A DNA stretch of 64,000 nt from the NCBI GenBank assembly GCA_021234155.1, contig JAJEKV010000005.1:12158787-12222786 (forward strand), given 5' to 3'. Shown piece after piece: positions 32,346 through 45,388 of the stretch; the first letter of the stretch is position 1, and every line of letters starts with the position of its first letter. Origin of the DNA: Isoetes taiwanensis. Lineage: Eukaryota; Streptophyta; Lycopodiopsida; Isoetales; Isoetaceae. The notes below the pieces were generated by a model. The model made no database searches and was not told the DNA's origin. It was given only the letters and a program-made list of their open reading frames with translations. The position numbers and the translations under genes are program-made.

Positions 32346-32701
32346 AGCTTCGCACTGGCTCTCGGATATGGTTGGGCAGCTTTGCCACACAGGAGCTTGC
32401 CGCACGAGCATATGATGCTGCTCGTTTTCGCATCTATGGCCCTGATGCTGCCCTCAATGTTTCACTAGAGCCTTCTTCTGGCAATTTCGTTGCAAACTCT
32501 GAGCTTTCAATTAGCCTTGATCTTCTTCCTCATCCTTGTAGCCCTGCTGAGGATTATTTGGACCAAACCCAATCCCAAATTGGTCTCTTATTTGACATGG
32601 CCCTTGCCATGCTTCTGCCTTTTGATCTTATAGTTTGCATGTGTAGTCGAATTAGTGCCCAGCATGAATTCTGGGAGCCTACTCTCTGGTCATATTCTTA
32701 A
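32346..32701 (+). pseudogene. Truncated AP2/ERF transcription factor exon
   Basis: After an intron-like acceptor TTGTAG, the frame reads [32 protein letters not shown] and DAALNV. This is the C-terminal half of an AP2/ERF DNA-binding domain: the last strand and the amphipathic helix. The RGVR-bearing first half should be in an upstream exon, but none is seen back to LTD. Downstream of the domain the frame stays open over an acidic, Ser/Leu-rich region, then runs into the sequence where the 12.4-kb array starts (32651). The array edge therefore replaced or cut off the 3' end. It may be a dead gene cut by the rearrangement, or an exon whose mate lies outside what I can detect. Confidence 0.75.
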
Positions 32702-33000
32702 TTATATTAGCTGCAAGAAAGTAAGCAGTTGTTTGAACAGTGAACATGGCAATAAATGCTTTTCGACCTAATGTCATGACAATTGATATTATTTTATGGG
32801 AATGTCCCCTTGCTTTGCATGCCATATCAGAGAAACGAAAAATAAACTAGCAATAGGGCAGGCTTGGGGCAAAGGGTCGGGCGTGTTGCAAATAGGAGAT
32901 CCATAATCATTCTAACACTCTATCCTTTGTCTATATGGAGGAAAAAAAAAAAGGTAAAGTATTATTAATTGCCTATTAATTTAAACACTCTTTCGCAAAT

Positions 33001-36000
33001 CTAGTATTTGGTTATCAAGAGTCCAATCAGAGTCGGAGGACCGAGCATGAGACCTCGGCTAGTTAAGTTTGCAGTCTTGGATTGGGAGGCAAAATCTTTG
33101 TTGTTGCACCGCACCAGTCGCTTGAAAGGTACGTCCATATACCTGGATCTGGATCTCACGCCACTGCAACAACGGGAAAGAAGCCAAGAGTTGGTCAAGA
33201 TAAGAGAGATTCGACAAAATTTGGAGAGGCCGGTGATTTGGTTAATGGCAAGATGAAGGTATATGTGCCTCCTCGTCCGGGCGATTCGCGGGGCGGCCTC
33301 CCACAGCGGCTGCGTCGCGAGGCGAGCGGTCCAGGCATCGAGCCGAGGCGAGGCCCGAGGGAGGGGCGGATTGAGGCCTTCCACAAGCTGCGGCACATCC
33401 ATCGGGGTCCCGTGGAGCGGCTGCCCGAAAGTTATTCCAACCACGCCAGCCCGGCGTCCTCGAGCACTCGAGATGGGTCCACGGCCGCCCGGTCGGCATA
33501 GGGAAAGTGTCTTCGCATTGTTTCACGGAATTGTAGGGGCTTCCCACGCGGAAGCAAATGGCTTGATGGGATCGCGGCAGACATGGACATCGTCTTCTGC
33601 GGGGAGACATGGGAGTATGAAGGGCATCGATTGCGGACATTCGAGGATATCGGCATTTCTCACTTACTAATGGCGCCATGGCGGACGCGGAACGGTGGAG
33701 TGGCTTGCTACTTTAGGGGCCTTTAGCATGCAAGATCACACCCGAAGTCCGATGCATTTAACCGCTACATGTGGGTAATGGTATTAGAGCTGGTCATGTC
33801 CCATTGTTTCTTGCTAGGCGCTACATTCCCCATGCGAGGGCTCTAAGTTCTACCGGTACATGATGCGGAACCTGAATGTCCGGATCTTGCGTATAGGGAA
33901 TCGTATGATGACATAAACCGCTATAGGCAAAGAGGGACAAGTGTTTTTGCCGGGAGATTCCAATGCTCGTCTGGCCTTCATATTCTTGGTCGGTGACCTT
34001 CAAAGGTGGCGCTAATGCTGATCCGCTTTGGCTTGAGGCGGCCGCTATTCAACGCCACACGGCACTCGGGGATATGGTGGCTAGACCATTTGGCAGGCAG
34101 CTGGTCCAGCTCTGCCAGGTTTTTGACATGGTAATTGGTAATGGTATGCAGCGATGGCCACACTCAGGGGGTGTTACTTTGGGGGAGCTAGTGTGTTGGA
34201 TTACCTTCTCGCTCCGGTAGCAGCACTTGACATGGTTACACACTTCTCCATTGGCACAAGCACATGGGATGAGGAGGCTTTGTCAGATCACTACCCGCTT
34301 TATGTCCGCGGCCCGAATTGGGAGCACTCAATAGTGGAGACACCGCAAAGGGGGCGTGGAGGGTTACCATACATCCCACGCTATCAGAAGCAGGGACAGT
34401 ATGAATCTGTGTTGGTGCGGGAGTTACAGGGGTTTGATAGCTTCTACACACTGCAAGACAGGTGTGCATGGCTGGTGAGGGCGCTGCTTGCAGCTGCTGG
34501 GGCTTCCTTTGCAGTGAAGGGCCCTCCAAGGAGGGACACCACGCATTTTCCTGAGAACCCGTGGTTTGATGCTGATTGCAAGGCTCTAAAGAGCCAGCTG
34601 CGCTTGGTCATAGATCCACGATTCGCGACCCACGAGCCCCGCAAGACTATAAGCTCTTCCTAAAAGCCAAGAAGGGGAGATACATGGCAGAAACCCAGGA
34701 GCGCCTGTTTGACATGCTCATGGCAGAGCCAAAAGCTTTTTGGCGTAAGGTGTTATACCAGAAGCGCCAGGTGGCTGGTAATGTAAGTGTGGAGCAATGG
34801 ATGCACCGCTTGCAGGAGTTATATGACCCCCCAGGAGCTAATGCCAGGGTCCCGGATCAGGTAGGAGAGGTGCTGCAGCTCACGTGGGAGGATGTCAGCC
34901 GGGGTCTCGAGGCATCGGCGAATGGCAAGGCAAAGGATTTCTGAGGGGCTGCAGGCGAGCCGTTGAAATGGGGTGGCCCATCGTGGTAGGGCCCACGGCG
35001 GTGATCATTAACCGTGGGACTCGGCGAGGGCTCCCGAGTGGATAGTTAGTAAGGTTGTTCACATGCATAAAGCCTGTAATATCTGGATGAGCCGGGAAGA
35101 CTGCGGATGATTATGGTAAGCTCATTTGTTTGCAAAGCTCTGGCGGGGTGGTGGAGAAGAAACTCACTAAGTGGGCCGAGGGGAGGGGGGGTGAGGCAAT
35201 TGGCGGGCAGGCTTTTAGCCCGGCTCACTCCACGACCGACCATATCTTCACTTTGAGAGTGTTGATGGAGGCAAGCCCGGAATCTTGCGACAGGACTTGT
35301 ATTCTTTGCTTTGTAGATTTTAAGGCGCATATGATACCGATCCCTAGAGACATGTTGTGGCAGAGGTTGCAAGAATTGCGAGTTCCACGGGGAGTTGCGA
35401 GAATGGGGTGCACCGGCTTTATGATGGGATTTATCTTTGCCTTGCCTTATGAAGATCGTGGGGTAGCTAGCACTATGGGAGTTAAGCGGGACTGCCCGTT
35501 GTCTCCAACGCTTTTGGGTTGTACATTGATAGCTTGGAGGCGTGGATCATGCGGCACCATGGGGAGCGAGGTGCAATTATCTCGGCGACCTCGTGAGCCG
35601 GTTACTATATCACGAATGATGTAGCTTTGCTAGCCCACCGCGCCAGCGGTATCACAGCGGCATTTGGATGCCCTCGATGGGTTACGTGGGGCAGCGGGAA
35701 TGACAATGAACTTGCACAAAACTAAGCTTCTCAGCGATCCTGTCCTCGCAACACCCTATCCCGGAGTTCTATTACGGAGGGGCGGGAAGTGGAGATGGTC
35801 TTGAGCTTCAAGTATCACGGGAATTGATTTCACTACTAACATCTTTGTGGGATGAGTGTGTGGAGAGGAGAGCCGTCTGCAGGTTGGAAGGCTTTATATG
35901 ATTGCAAAACGCGTGTTGCGGATAGATCTGTATTTGGCGAGGAGAGCACACATTTTAGGGCTTTAGTCGGGCGGTCTTTGCTATATGGGGTGGAGGTTTG

Positions 36001-36965
36001 GGGCCCAAAGATTAGCAAAACACGCGGGATAGGTTGGAAAGGGTGCGTAAAGCTTTCTTGACATATAGCTTGGGAGTGAAGGACAACATGCGTGCATCAT
36101 CGATTTTGTTGTATGAGGCGGGGTTACGGCCTTTCTGACGATACGCTATCTTGCGAGCATCTTACTTGCTTTCATAAGGTGGATGGGATGGATGAGCATC
36201 GCTTGCCCCACTGGCCGTGTTGTTAACGGGGGCCCCCAGTGAAGAGGGTATGGCACGAGCAGCGTAAGGGATGGTTTAGGAGGTGGTCTATGGACTACCA
36301 GCGGATGGTTCGACCGGGCAGGTCCCCGATCTTGTGAGAATGGGCAATTGGATCACGGGCTATCTTTGCCACCACAGGGATGCCTCTACTCTTGCAAAGC
36401 CCAAGGCGAGCACTATCACGCCGAGATTAATCCGGCCTTGAGCATGGACCCCATCGGTGCCAAGCACACATCTCTGAAGAAGCGGAGAGCTATTGCTGCC
36501 ATAAGGCGGGTTCCCATTACCTCGGGGTTGAAGCAGTGGTCATTTGGGGGTGAATGGCGGCCCGGGATCCCGAGGGGAGGAGAGGATATGTCGGTGTTGT
36601 GAGATGCGTGATAGAGGATGAGCACCATGCCCTCGGTGATGCCCGGCCATATGCCCATGTCCGGCGGTGCACATGCTGATCTTAGATGCTCGACACACCG
36701 CTACATCGATTACTCGCATCATCTATGGTAGCGCCGGCCGGGAGCTTACATCCTGCTGATTTGGCGATCCGGACTTGCTCTTTCTTAGGGCATGGTATTT
36801 GAGAGCCCTCTTTGTTAGGGTTTTCCTCCCAAGTGGGGGTTTTTTCATCCCGGTTGTTTTTTGGTGTTGGGGTTTTTGGCTTTTTGCCTGTTCTTTGCAT
36901 GTACCATCTCATAGGCCTCGGCCTCCGTGGACGTTAAAATAAACTTCCTTCCTTCCTTCCTTCCT
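33001..36965 (+). mobile_element. LINE in array copy 1
   Basis: The ORF1 C-terminal part (33008-33256: RPRLVKFAVLDWEAKSLLLH, TSIYLDLDLTPLQQRERSQE) is followed by endonuclease pieces (33520-34330, ending with the DEEALSDHYPLY block), then RT from about 34576 and the C-terminal region to 36730. A 3'UTR with GGGTTTTCCTCCCAAGTGGG leads to a TAGGCCTCGGCCTCCGTGG tail and (CCTT)n at 36946-36965. ORF1 lacks its N-terminal part, so the copy is 5'-truncated. The reading frame changes many times, mostly at positions where the other array copies carry CAG or CTG; see the finding on these sites. Confidence 0.9.
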
Positions 36966-38655
36966 AATGCCCAATATTTTAGGTATAAGGGTATGAATTC
37001 GGTGAGAGGTGGTGTGGGAGTGGAACTTTGTTTTGAAATATAAATTTGAACTGCTATGAAAAGAAGTTGCTAACTTGAACATGGGAGTGGGACTTTATTT
37101 AGAGATGTATATTTGAAATTTATATGAAAAGAATTTTGAAAAGAATTAAGCTCACCACTTGTTGGTAGAAGAAGAGTTTTTCTTATATTCAATTGAGATG
37201 AGCTAGGCAAATTGCATAGTTACAAAGTATGGGTGCATGTGTTGTAAGTCGCCCACAAGGATGCTCAAATTGCCCATAAGTTGCTAAGTTACAAATTATG
37301 CTTGACAGTAGTGATAGAGATTATCTACATATCTACCCATATCTTAACAACTAATGATATGGGTGGCTACAATTATGAGCGTGTACCTATCTAGATATGG
37401 ATACCTATCTTAACCAGTTTTAAGATCTAGGTAGACAATTTATCTAGATCATCTACATAGTGGCCTCTTGGTACATTAGTTGTTGCTCGCTTGGTGCATC
37501 CCGATCAAGTCTTGCTTATGATTAGAAGTAAGTTTTAACACTATATTGTAACAACACAACTGAAGTTATACATTGATAGAGACAACCATCATCATCCCAA
37601 TCAAGTATCAACATATTATGCATTAAGAGGTTTTTAGCAAAGCTGATTCCCATAGCAAGGCGAAAAACCATTTTGCCGCTCTTGCTTTTAATATCTTGTG
37701 CATAATATTTGGAGCCAAGGTGACTCCCATCCCTGTTTGCATCACCCAATTACTTGCGGCGTATGCCATAATATTTAATTTGCCAAGTTATCTTTAGTAT
37801 TTCGCACATGATACTCAAATTTTTCTTTGGAGAGAGGTAACATATGCTTAAAATCAAAAAGAAAAACTAATTATAACACCTGAAAATCCAAGGTTCTATT
37901 GTGCATTTCTAGTTGAGCGTTGTTCTTAAAAAAATGAATTGTAACTACAAGTTTGAGTGGAGGCTATGATGGGTCTCTTTGAGAATAACAATTGAGCAAA
38001 ACTTGGCTGTGAAATGATGGTTGGTAAGAATGAAGTGCCCATTTTCCAATGTAGTCTTCTGCCTAGGCATATCCTAAGATCATACCAATTCATAAAACCA
38101 TCTGTAGCTGCAGAATAACCACAATGTTTTGAATTACGAGCAGTTCCACCAGGTATAATGCATTGCCAACCAATTCATTCTCGATGATGCACATAGTCCT
38201 AAATACTTTGCTCATATTTTATGCTCGCTTTGAGTCTCAATCCTTCCGTTGTTCCTTTTTGTCTATGCAGATTGCTTCAAGAGATCCTATATAATGCTTC
38301 AAAGCTGGAACCTGGCAAAACGCACAGAGTTAAAGTAATCATAGCAAATTGATAAAGTTATGAGAATCAACACAAATACACCTATGTTTAAGAAATACAA
38401 AATCCTTAATCCTGAGATGAAGCTATCCGTAGTAGCTCAGACTATCCTACACAATGCCATGTTTCAATACCATGTCACAAAATAATATCGGTTTATCACT
38501 CTAGAAAAATATGTTGATGAGCCATATTAGATAACCAGACATAGTTTGTAAACTTTTAAGCCCACTAACATGTCTTGATTAGCAGTTTGATTTCCACCAC
38601 CAAACCATAACAAAAAAATCATATTGGTTTAATTTTGAGGGCCTTGTGTAATTAC
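36966..38655. other. AT-rich spacer of the array unit (copy 1)
   Basis: No gene is supported. Short inverted words built on ATCTAGAT and CCCATATC occur at 37320-37450, including a perfect 9-bp pair ACCCATATC/GATATGGGT at 37335-37343 and 37356-37364. Equivalent sequence is at 49321-51017 and 61871-63574. Confidence 0.6.
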
Positions 38656-39720
38656 AGCGGAAAGGATTTCCATTGATCCTGCAAAGATTGAAGCGGTAAT
38701 TGATTGGCCAGCACCACCGAAGAACATCCATGAAGTGAGGAGCTTCCTACTTAGCGGTGGTCTTACGAAAAATAGAGTCGGGGAACTTTGCCAAGGTAGT
38801 AGCACCGTTAACGGATCTCACCAAAGCTAAGAAGAGAAAAGATTGGGCGAGTCATTGGCAGAAGAAGGCCCATGCAGCATTTGAGACATTGAAGAAAGCT
38901 TTAACGACTGCCCCAGTCTTAATATTGCCCGATCTAGAGAAAGATAAGTTGGTGGCAACCGATGCTAGCAAGATTGCAACAGAAGCCGTCTTGATGCAGG
39001 ATGAAAGGGTGGTAGCGTATGACTCAAGAAAGATGAACGACGCCTTGCAGCTGCTACTCAACCCATGAGCAGGGAGTTGCTAGCGGTGGTGAGAGCATTG
39101 AGAATATGGAGGCACTATCTATTGGGAAAGAAGTTCCAATTAGATCACGGACCATCGAGTCTATAGCATGTCCACCCAACCACATCTCAACTTGAGACAA
39201 AGGAGATGGATGGAGTTCCCCGGAGGATGCGATTTTGACACCCAGTGTACAAGCCGGGCAAGCTTCGGCGTGGTTCTTGGGGCCTTCTTTAAGGCACCCT
39301 TGATGGCGAGTTGTACCATAAGAACAAATTGTATGTACGAGTCATCCGGAATCGGGAAGTTAATACTCCATGACACGCACCCAATAGCGGCCATGCGGGG
39401 TTTCATGAAAACCTACTTCAAGATAAAAAGTAGCTACTACTAGCGACATGAAGAAGCGGATAGCCAAGTACATTCGAGAATGTCGGCTATGTCGTGACGA
39501 AAAGCGAGAACAACCCGAATTCGGGGCGCGTTAGAGCCATTGCTAGTGCCAAATGCCAAATGGGAAGTAATAAGCATGGACTTCCTAACAGGGCTCATAG
39601 GCCTAATGGCACACCGCTTGTGTCTTGAGCAAGGCATGGGCTCGACACCTCTTGGGTGATGCGTAAGCCTTCAATGAGGTTCAAGTCGTGAAGGCGGGCA
39701 TTGGCCCTCTAGCTGCCTGT
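38656..39720 (+). mobile_element. Ty3/Gypsy pol fragment (copy 1)
   Basis: An RT thumb end ([20 protein letters not shown]), RNase H with PVLILPDLEKDKLVATDASK, and the start of integrase survive. The 5' LTR, gag, protease and most of RT are missing. Copy 2 (51018-52040) preserves the frame better. Confidence 0.88.
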
Positions 39721-39762
39721 GATGGGCATGCATACCTTTAGAGGAGTGTTCTCCTCCCCGCA

Positions 39763-40391
39763 TCATCGGGACTTGGGAGATGAAACTTCGGGGAGTAGCC
39801 CCTTGGTTATGCACCGGTAGGCTACGGTCCGATCCCAAAGCTTTATCGGCCTATTCGCAAAGTATGCATAGGAGGGCCGGATGGAGAGACTACCCAATAG
39901 CCATGTTCCTATGCCAGCCAACCCATTGACATGAATTTTATCTCGCAATGACCTCTGGGAGACCCAAGCCACATCCATACCCCTTGAGTCGAGCCTTGGG
40001 TAGGATCTCCCCCATGATGATGTTGTTGACATACGTTTATGCAGTTAAGATGGTCCCGAGGGAAGACAGGATAAATGACACGTCCATTCTTCCGAAATTG
40101 ATTCCTTGCCAAGGAATTGATATCAAGTGGATGGCCTCAGTCAACTTGGTTGCCAGAGAGATGAACTCCCGACCGACGATGCGATGGGAGCATCGTAGAC
40201 GAAGTAGGGGATGTCACAAACAACCCATGGAACCAAATAAAACCATCTAAAAAACAATAGTGAAAAAAAGGACATGTTGATAAAAAAAACAAAAAGGTGC
40301 CAGAAAAACCACGGTGGGATCGTTTTTCCAAAAAACCACTCTCTCTTTGTGGGAATCCAGATAAACGGGCCAGGTGAATTTTTGGGGCCAT
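39763..40391 (-). other. Minus-strand ORF region of unknown origin (copy 1)
   Basis: The same minus-strand protein as at 52267-52749 in copy 2 is seen here in two pieces. I do not recognise it. See the copy 2 entry. Confidence 0.4.
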
Positions 40392-40728
40392 TTTGATGCT
40401 GTTTTTAGCATATAAAACAATTGTGGACCAAAATTGGGGTGAGTGTGGGTCCTACTCCTCTTACACATCAATGGCATAGGACCATGGTCTATGCCGCCGT
40501 ATTCATTTTCCCCCTGGACCCCCCAATCATTTTTATGCTTATTCTTGAGAATTTAGGAAAAATATCATGAAATATCTCACAAAAACAAAGATCAAATCAT
40601 GAATCAAAGTCTGAAGAGTAACAAGCAACAACTTGAAATGGATATATGGATTAGAAGAGGATTTGTAGGAAATACAAAATGCAATATTATATGCAATGAA
40701 AATAAATAGGAGTAGAAAATAGATCTCT

Positions 40729-42815
40729 CACTACAAGAGAAATGTACCTATAGTGTCTAGTGTAATGTCAACTTTTTTGACACAAACAGAACCTGTCAAA
40801 ACCCAATTATTGTCACAGCCTTGCCACTATACTTGTCGTGATCATTTGTCACAAACATGCCACAATAGCGTCAAATGTTGTGACAAGCTTGTGGCTTCAA
40901 TTTATGACATAATATTGACACAAAATCAATTTGGAACTATATGGCAGTCTAGAAAATGGCGAACTTGTGACAATATTTTAACAACATTGTGATAAATAAA
41001 TAGAAGGCCATATGAACACTATTACATCAACATTATCGCAAGCTAGTGACAAAGTAGTAGCTATAATTCATCCACAATAAGACAATCAATAAGAAAAGTT
41101 GTGACCCATTTTGTAGCTAACAAATAGCTAGTGTTGTGACCACATTGTGATAAATAAATAAAGCTTATACCGCATCATGGCAATGTAGTGACAATATAGT
41201 AGCTATATTTCCAACAACTAATGAGAAATTTTGTGACTAGTTTGGTGTCTAAAGAAACACTATTTTTCATTGTTGTGACGACATTATGAGAGATAAATAA
41301 ACAATTGATAACAATTTCTATGAGTTTTGTGTCTAGGTAATAGCTAATTTAAGACGATTTATGCATTGTATCTTGTGTCAAAAGGATAAACATCCAAGTA
41401 TTTTTTTTTTTTTGCTTGAATAACAAATATTCTGATTTCTGAAATTCGATAACAAAAAAGCCAAAGTAATAAAGTTTCATTGATCAACAATGAATTTCCA
41501 ACATAACAAATGCCCATAAAAAATGAGTTGAGGCAAGTGTATTAAATATTAATGTCAAGAAAAATAATCAATATCGCCAATTCAATGCTCTCTATTTGTT
41601 GGTTCATCTCCATGATCCTCTTCATTTACATTGCCTTCATGACCTTCATTGTCTTCTTTGTTGTTATCCTGTTGATTATATTTGTAAAGCATATTGTTAG
41701 AAATTTCATAACTATATATCAATAATAGAGCTTCCTCTCTTACCTCATCAGAATCATCCACATAACATATAGCCTGAATGTAAAAAAAAGTACAAGTGTG
41801 AGAACAATGTATGAATACGACGTTGAAATGACAAAATGTACAAATATACTTACACCACCAAACTGTGAATATGAACTTTCATTTTCTCATCGGTGGACAA
41901 GCAAAAAATGTCTTATAATCAACTTCATTCTATTTACAATGCTGATGACAGCTTTTTACATACTTTTCCAACGAATAGTAAATCTCCACCATGACCATGG
42001 TTGAATCGTAGAGCCCAAAGGGCCCCCTTAAAATGATCAACCCATCATTCAACCTGGTTAACTTGTTCACTTAGGATGAATGGGAGATATGAACAGATAA
42101 TTGCTTGCCCATGATGATGTCCTTCATCAAGTTGAGTTGGTCGGCTCTGACAAAGACCGAATCTTGCTGCATGTTCTTGACGAATCCGATAAGAACGATT
42201 AGACTTGCCTTTACATTTGTTGCACCAACAACTGCGCCGATGGAGATAGAAAGCCTTGCTTGGGTCTCGTCTAGCACGTTCCCCTTCATCCGATTTGTGT
42301 CCAAATCATTCTTTCTATCAAGTAACATTCCTTAGCACAATACCAAATCTTTAATGATATATGAATACCAAACTCAATTCTACTAATATATTAGATACAA
42401 ATTGGATGGCATTATGTTATAAATCTCATAGAAATGTTATAATGATGGAGTTATAAATTTGTTAAAAAATTGTTGCAACAACCCACTTAAATTGCAATAT
42501 AAAGTTGACAAAATGCTCCTCACAAGATATTAGATGAAATTTTGGATAATCGTTTGTTATAAGTCTTAAAAAAAAGTTAGCACAACTTAGCTTAAATATT
42601 GTTCAAAAAGTTGTTGCAAAAACCTACTTAACATGCGATAGAAAGTTGACAAAAGGAGGTCATTGCTTTGACAAAAGATTTGACACTATGTAGTAGACAC
42701 AATGTTGACACAACACAAGCACTTTGTGTCAAGATAGTAGTGGTCGACACAAATTTGTCACTACATATGGGACTTGTCACAAGGGTTGACACTATACCCC
42801 CATCCTCTTGTAGTG
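40729..42815. mobile_element. CACTA (En/Spm) transposon, non-autonomous (copy 1)
   Basis: The element begins CACTACAAGAG and ends CTCTTGTAGTG, with the imperfect TIR extending to TATAGTGTC. It is flanked by the 3-bp target duplication TCT (40726-40728 and 42816-42818), as CACTA elements require. Subterminal regions are packed with copies, in both orientations, of TTGTGACAA and TGTCAC motifs, the expected transposase-binding repeats. The 2.1-kb interior holds only fragments: a minus-strand frame at 42328-42071 and an acidic stretch (about 41670-41590, minus) reading NNKEDNEGHEGNVNEEDHGD. No full transposase is present, so it is a deletion derivative. Confidence 0.93.
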
Positions 42816-45034
42816 TCTGGGAAGTGCAGCTTAAAACAGGAAGAAACCCCGAGGAGCTAAAGATCCTAGGAAGCCAGTGATGCAACAAGATTTTCTCTAA
42901 AAACTAAGCTTGCTATGGATATTCAAATGTACCTCAGGTAAAGCCATCGTCCTTACAATCATAAGGGTATTCATTTGGATGAGTAGGTCGAAATTGTGCC
43001 TTGTTGTCATGTGCGTATAAGATTCAAATTCAGCTACCATAGGAATCAATGAAGGTCACTGCTGGTATATATTCAAGAGCTAGTGCAATTACAACCATGT
43101 TGATGAAATGATCTTTTGAGAAGCATGTACCTGTCTTTAGCCTGGATAAGAATGGCAAGAACAATAATACAAACTTACAAAAATGTGTTTTGGTCGTGTA
43201 GTTAAGAGAGCAACAAACCATGTATCAATGAAGTAAAGTAGGGAAACAAGTCTGCCCAGGTATAATTGTCTAACAACCTCTCTATCTCCTTCCACTATGC
43301 TATAAAATCGTATAATTGTCTAATGGTTGTATGGGCCTAACCAGAGAAGCAAATCGATGGTAGAAAGAACCCAATCGATGCAAATATACCTTACAGTTAT
43401 GGAAATGAAAGCAACAAAGCCTCTTACTACCCAGCACGCATAATGGACGTAATTTCCATGAATTTTGGTGTCCGTTGATGACATCAAACTGTGAAAAGAT
43501 CATCCACATTGTAGAAAAATCCAGCTTGCTACAACGTGGATAGCCTCAAAATGCACGAAAGACGAGTTTGTGTTTGTGCAAAAGTGCTAAAAAGCAGTAA
43601 ATAGAGGGGGTTCGGGAAATAGAAATGTTTGCACCATTACGATAAATTTATTGTAATAATTGTTCATATCAGCAGGTTCATGAATCCCACTATCCCCTAA
43701 GATTTGCATAGTGGTCATAAACCCATATGACATCATCGCATGGAAAAGTGGACAGAAGGTCGCACCATGTGTCAATTCCCTCCATCGAATGGCTAAACTT
43801 TGCCTCCCCCGCGTTCCATTATCTCTAACAACATGGAAGATGGGTCGGTGCGATTGATCACATGCTGCCACATGGCAATCCTCCACAATGCGGAATGGAA
43901 ATAAGGGGTGCCATTTCGCTTATCCAGTGAAGATCCAAGAAATTCACTAAAAGCTACCTTAACCACTAGCCCACGCAGATTAACTTAATCCGATCATTGC
44001 CCACCGCCGGATCAAAGCAGGGTTCGGTCATATAACCTCCCAAATATTCTATTTTTGAAGTATATTCTAGAGATTACTGGTGATAACCCCCAAATATGCC
44101 TAAATGTCAGAGTATTCCATTGCAACGGCTTTTTGTGCCATGTTTCAGCACTGATCTTCATCATTGACATCTCTGTTTGGGCATAAAATAGAGATTTGAG
44201 CCTTCTGAAGCTCAAATATGGCATGCAACATAGCTTTAGATCAGAAAACAAAGTTCAGATTCATATAGATGATCCAAATGCCAGAGTGAGGGGCTAGCTC
44301 ACATTAGAATCAGCCACAGCTACAGCCATGGCCCCAAGCTCTTAGAAATGTAAGTTATATGCAGGTTGTGAATTTGACACGTTGAACATGCTGTTAAAAA
44401 TGCAAGTTATATGCAGGTTGTGAATTTGACATGTTGAACATGCTTTGCCAATATTAGCTTCAATTTTGAAGCCATGTAAATGACTTGCAGATGTTTTATT
44501 TAATATATTCTCATTGCTTGAAATCCTTATGTAATCCTTAGGTAATTCTTTGCTAACATATGACAATTAATTAACTAATTTATGCTATCTACACCTATTT
44601 CATTTGCATTGTTATGTAGTTACCAGTTCACACACAATTGCCTTACAAATAATGTCTAGCATTACAAAGCACCCAGAGGTCTAGTTCGAGAAGGGAATCC
44701 TCATTGAGTTCAATTCCCTCAATATGGTGACTTATAGGTCCCTTTAATATCCATTAAGCAGAAGTGTGGCATTAAGTTTTGAATCTATTGTCGAATAGAA
44801 TTGAATGAAACCAACGCATTAGATTAACATGCTCAACAATTGTAGTATGTTATGGGAAAGGTTAAGCCCCAAACTTTAGCACCAAGGTTCCAAGCTTCAG
44901 CTAGTCATTCTAATAGGAAATATTGCTTGCAATGTTATCTTTTGATTATCAAGGCTTCAAAACTTTAATTCAACTTTGGCGAAAGCATACATTAAATGCT
45001 CACACCATCCTAAACTTCGCAGAATAGCATTCAG
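42816..45034. other. AT-rich tail of the array unit (copy 1)
   Basis: A minus-strand frame at 43886-43587 (99 codons, starting MEDCHVAACDQSH) and one at 43509-43300 are kept intact and identical in copy 2. I cannot match them to a family. A 52-bp tandem pair lies at 44345-44444. One copy of the 160-bp block that is doubled in copy 2 is at 44592-44754. Confidence 0.5.
44345..44444 (+). repeat. 52-bp tandem pair (copy 1)
   Basis: AAGTTATATGCAGGTTGTG, then AATTTGACA and GTTGAACATGCT, occurs twice with a period of 52 bp (44345-44392 and 44397-44444), differing at a few positions. The same pair is at 56714-56813 in copy 2. Confidence 0.85.
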
Positions 45035-45388
45035 ATTAGTGCCCAAAGATGAATTCCGGGAGCCTACTCTCGGTCATATTCTTAATTATATTAGTCATTT
45101 TGCAAGAAAGTAAGCGTTGTTTGAACAAAGGAACATGGCAATAAATGCTTTTCGACCTAATGTCATGACAATTGATATTATTTTATGGGAATGTCCCCTT
45201 GCTTTGCATGCCATATCGAGAAAACGAAAAATAAACTAGCAATAGGGCAGGCTTGGGGCAAAGGGTCGGGCGTGTTGCAAATAGGAGATCCATAATCATT
45301 CTAACACTCTATCCTTTGTCTATATGGAGGAAAAAAAAAAGGTAAAGTATTATTAATTGCCTATTAATTTAAACACTCTTTCGCAAAT

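Larger units (their letters stand above)
32651..45034 (+). repeat. Tandem array copy 1 (12.4-kb composite unit)
   Basis: The unit starts at ATTAGTGCCC and repeats head to tail at 45035 and 57564. The sequence left of 32651 does not match the unit end (CGCAGAATAGCATTCAG), so this is the outer left edge of the array. Components in order are a LINE, an AT-rich spacer, a Gypsy fragment, a minus-strand unknown ORF, a CACTA element and an AT-rich tail. AT-rich parts match copy 2 almost base for base. Confidence 0.95.

Noticed and set aside
33242-33679. Overlapping long frames on both strands around 33250-33680
   Set aside because: Arg/Pro/Gly-rich frames on both strands reflect local GC content in the LINE ORF1-endonuclease junction. 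None is conserved between the array copies.
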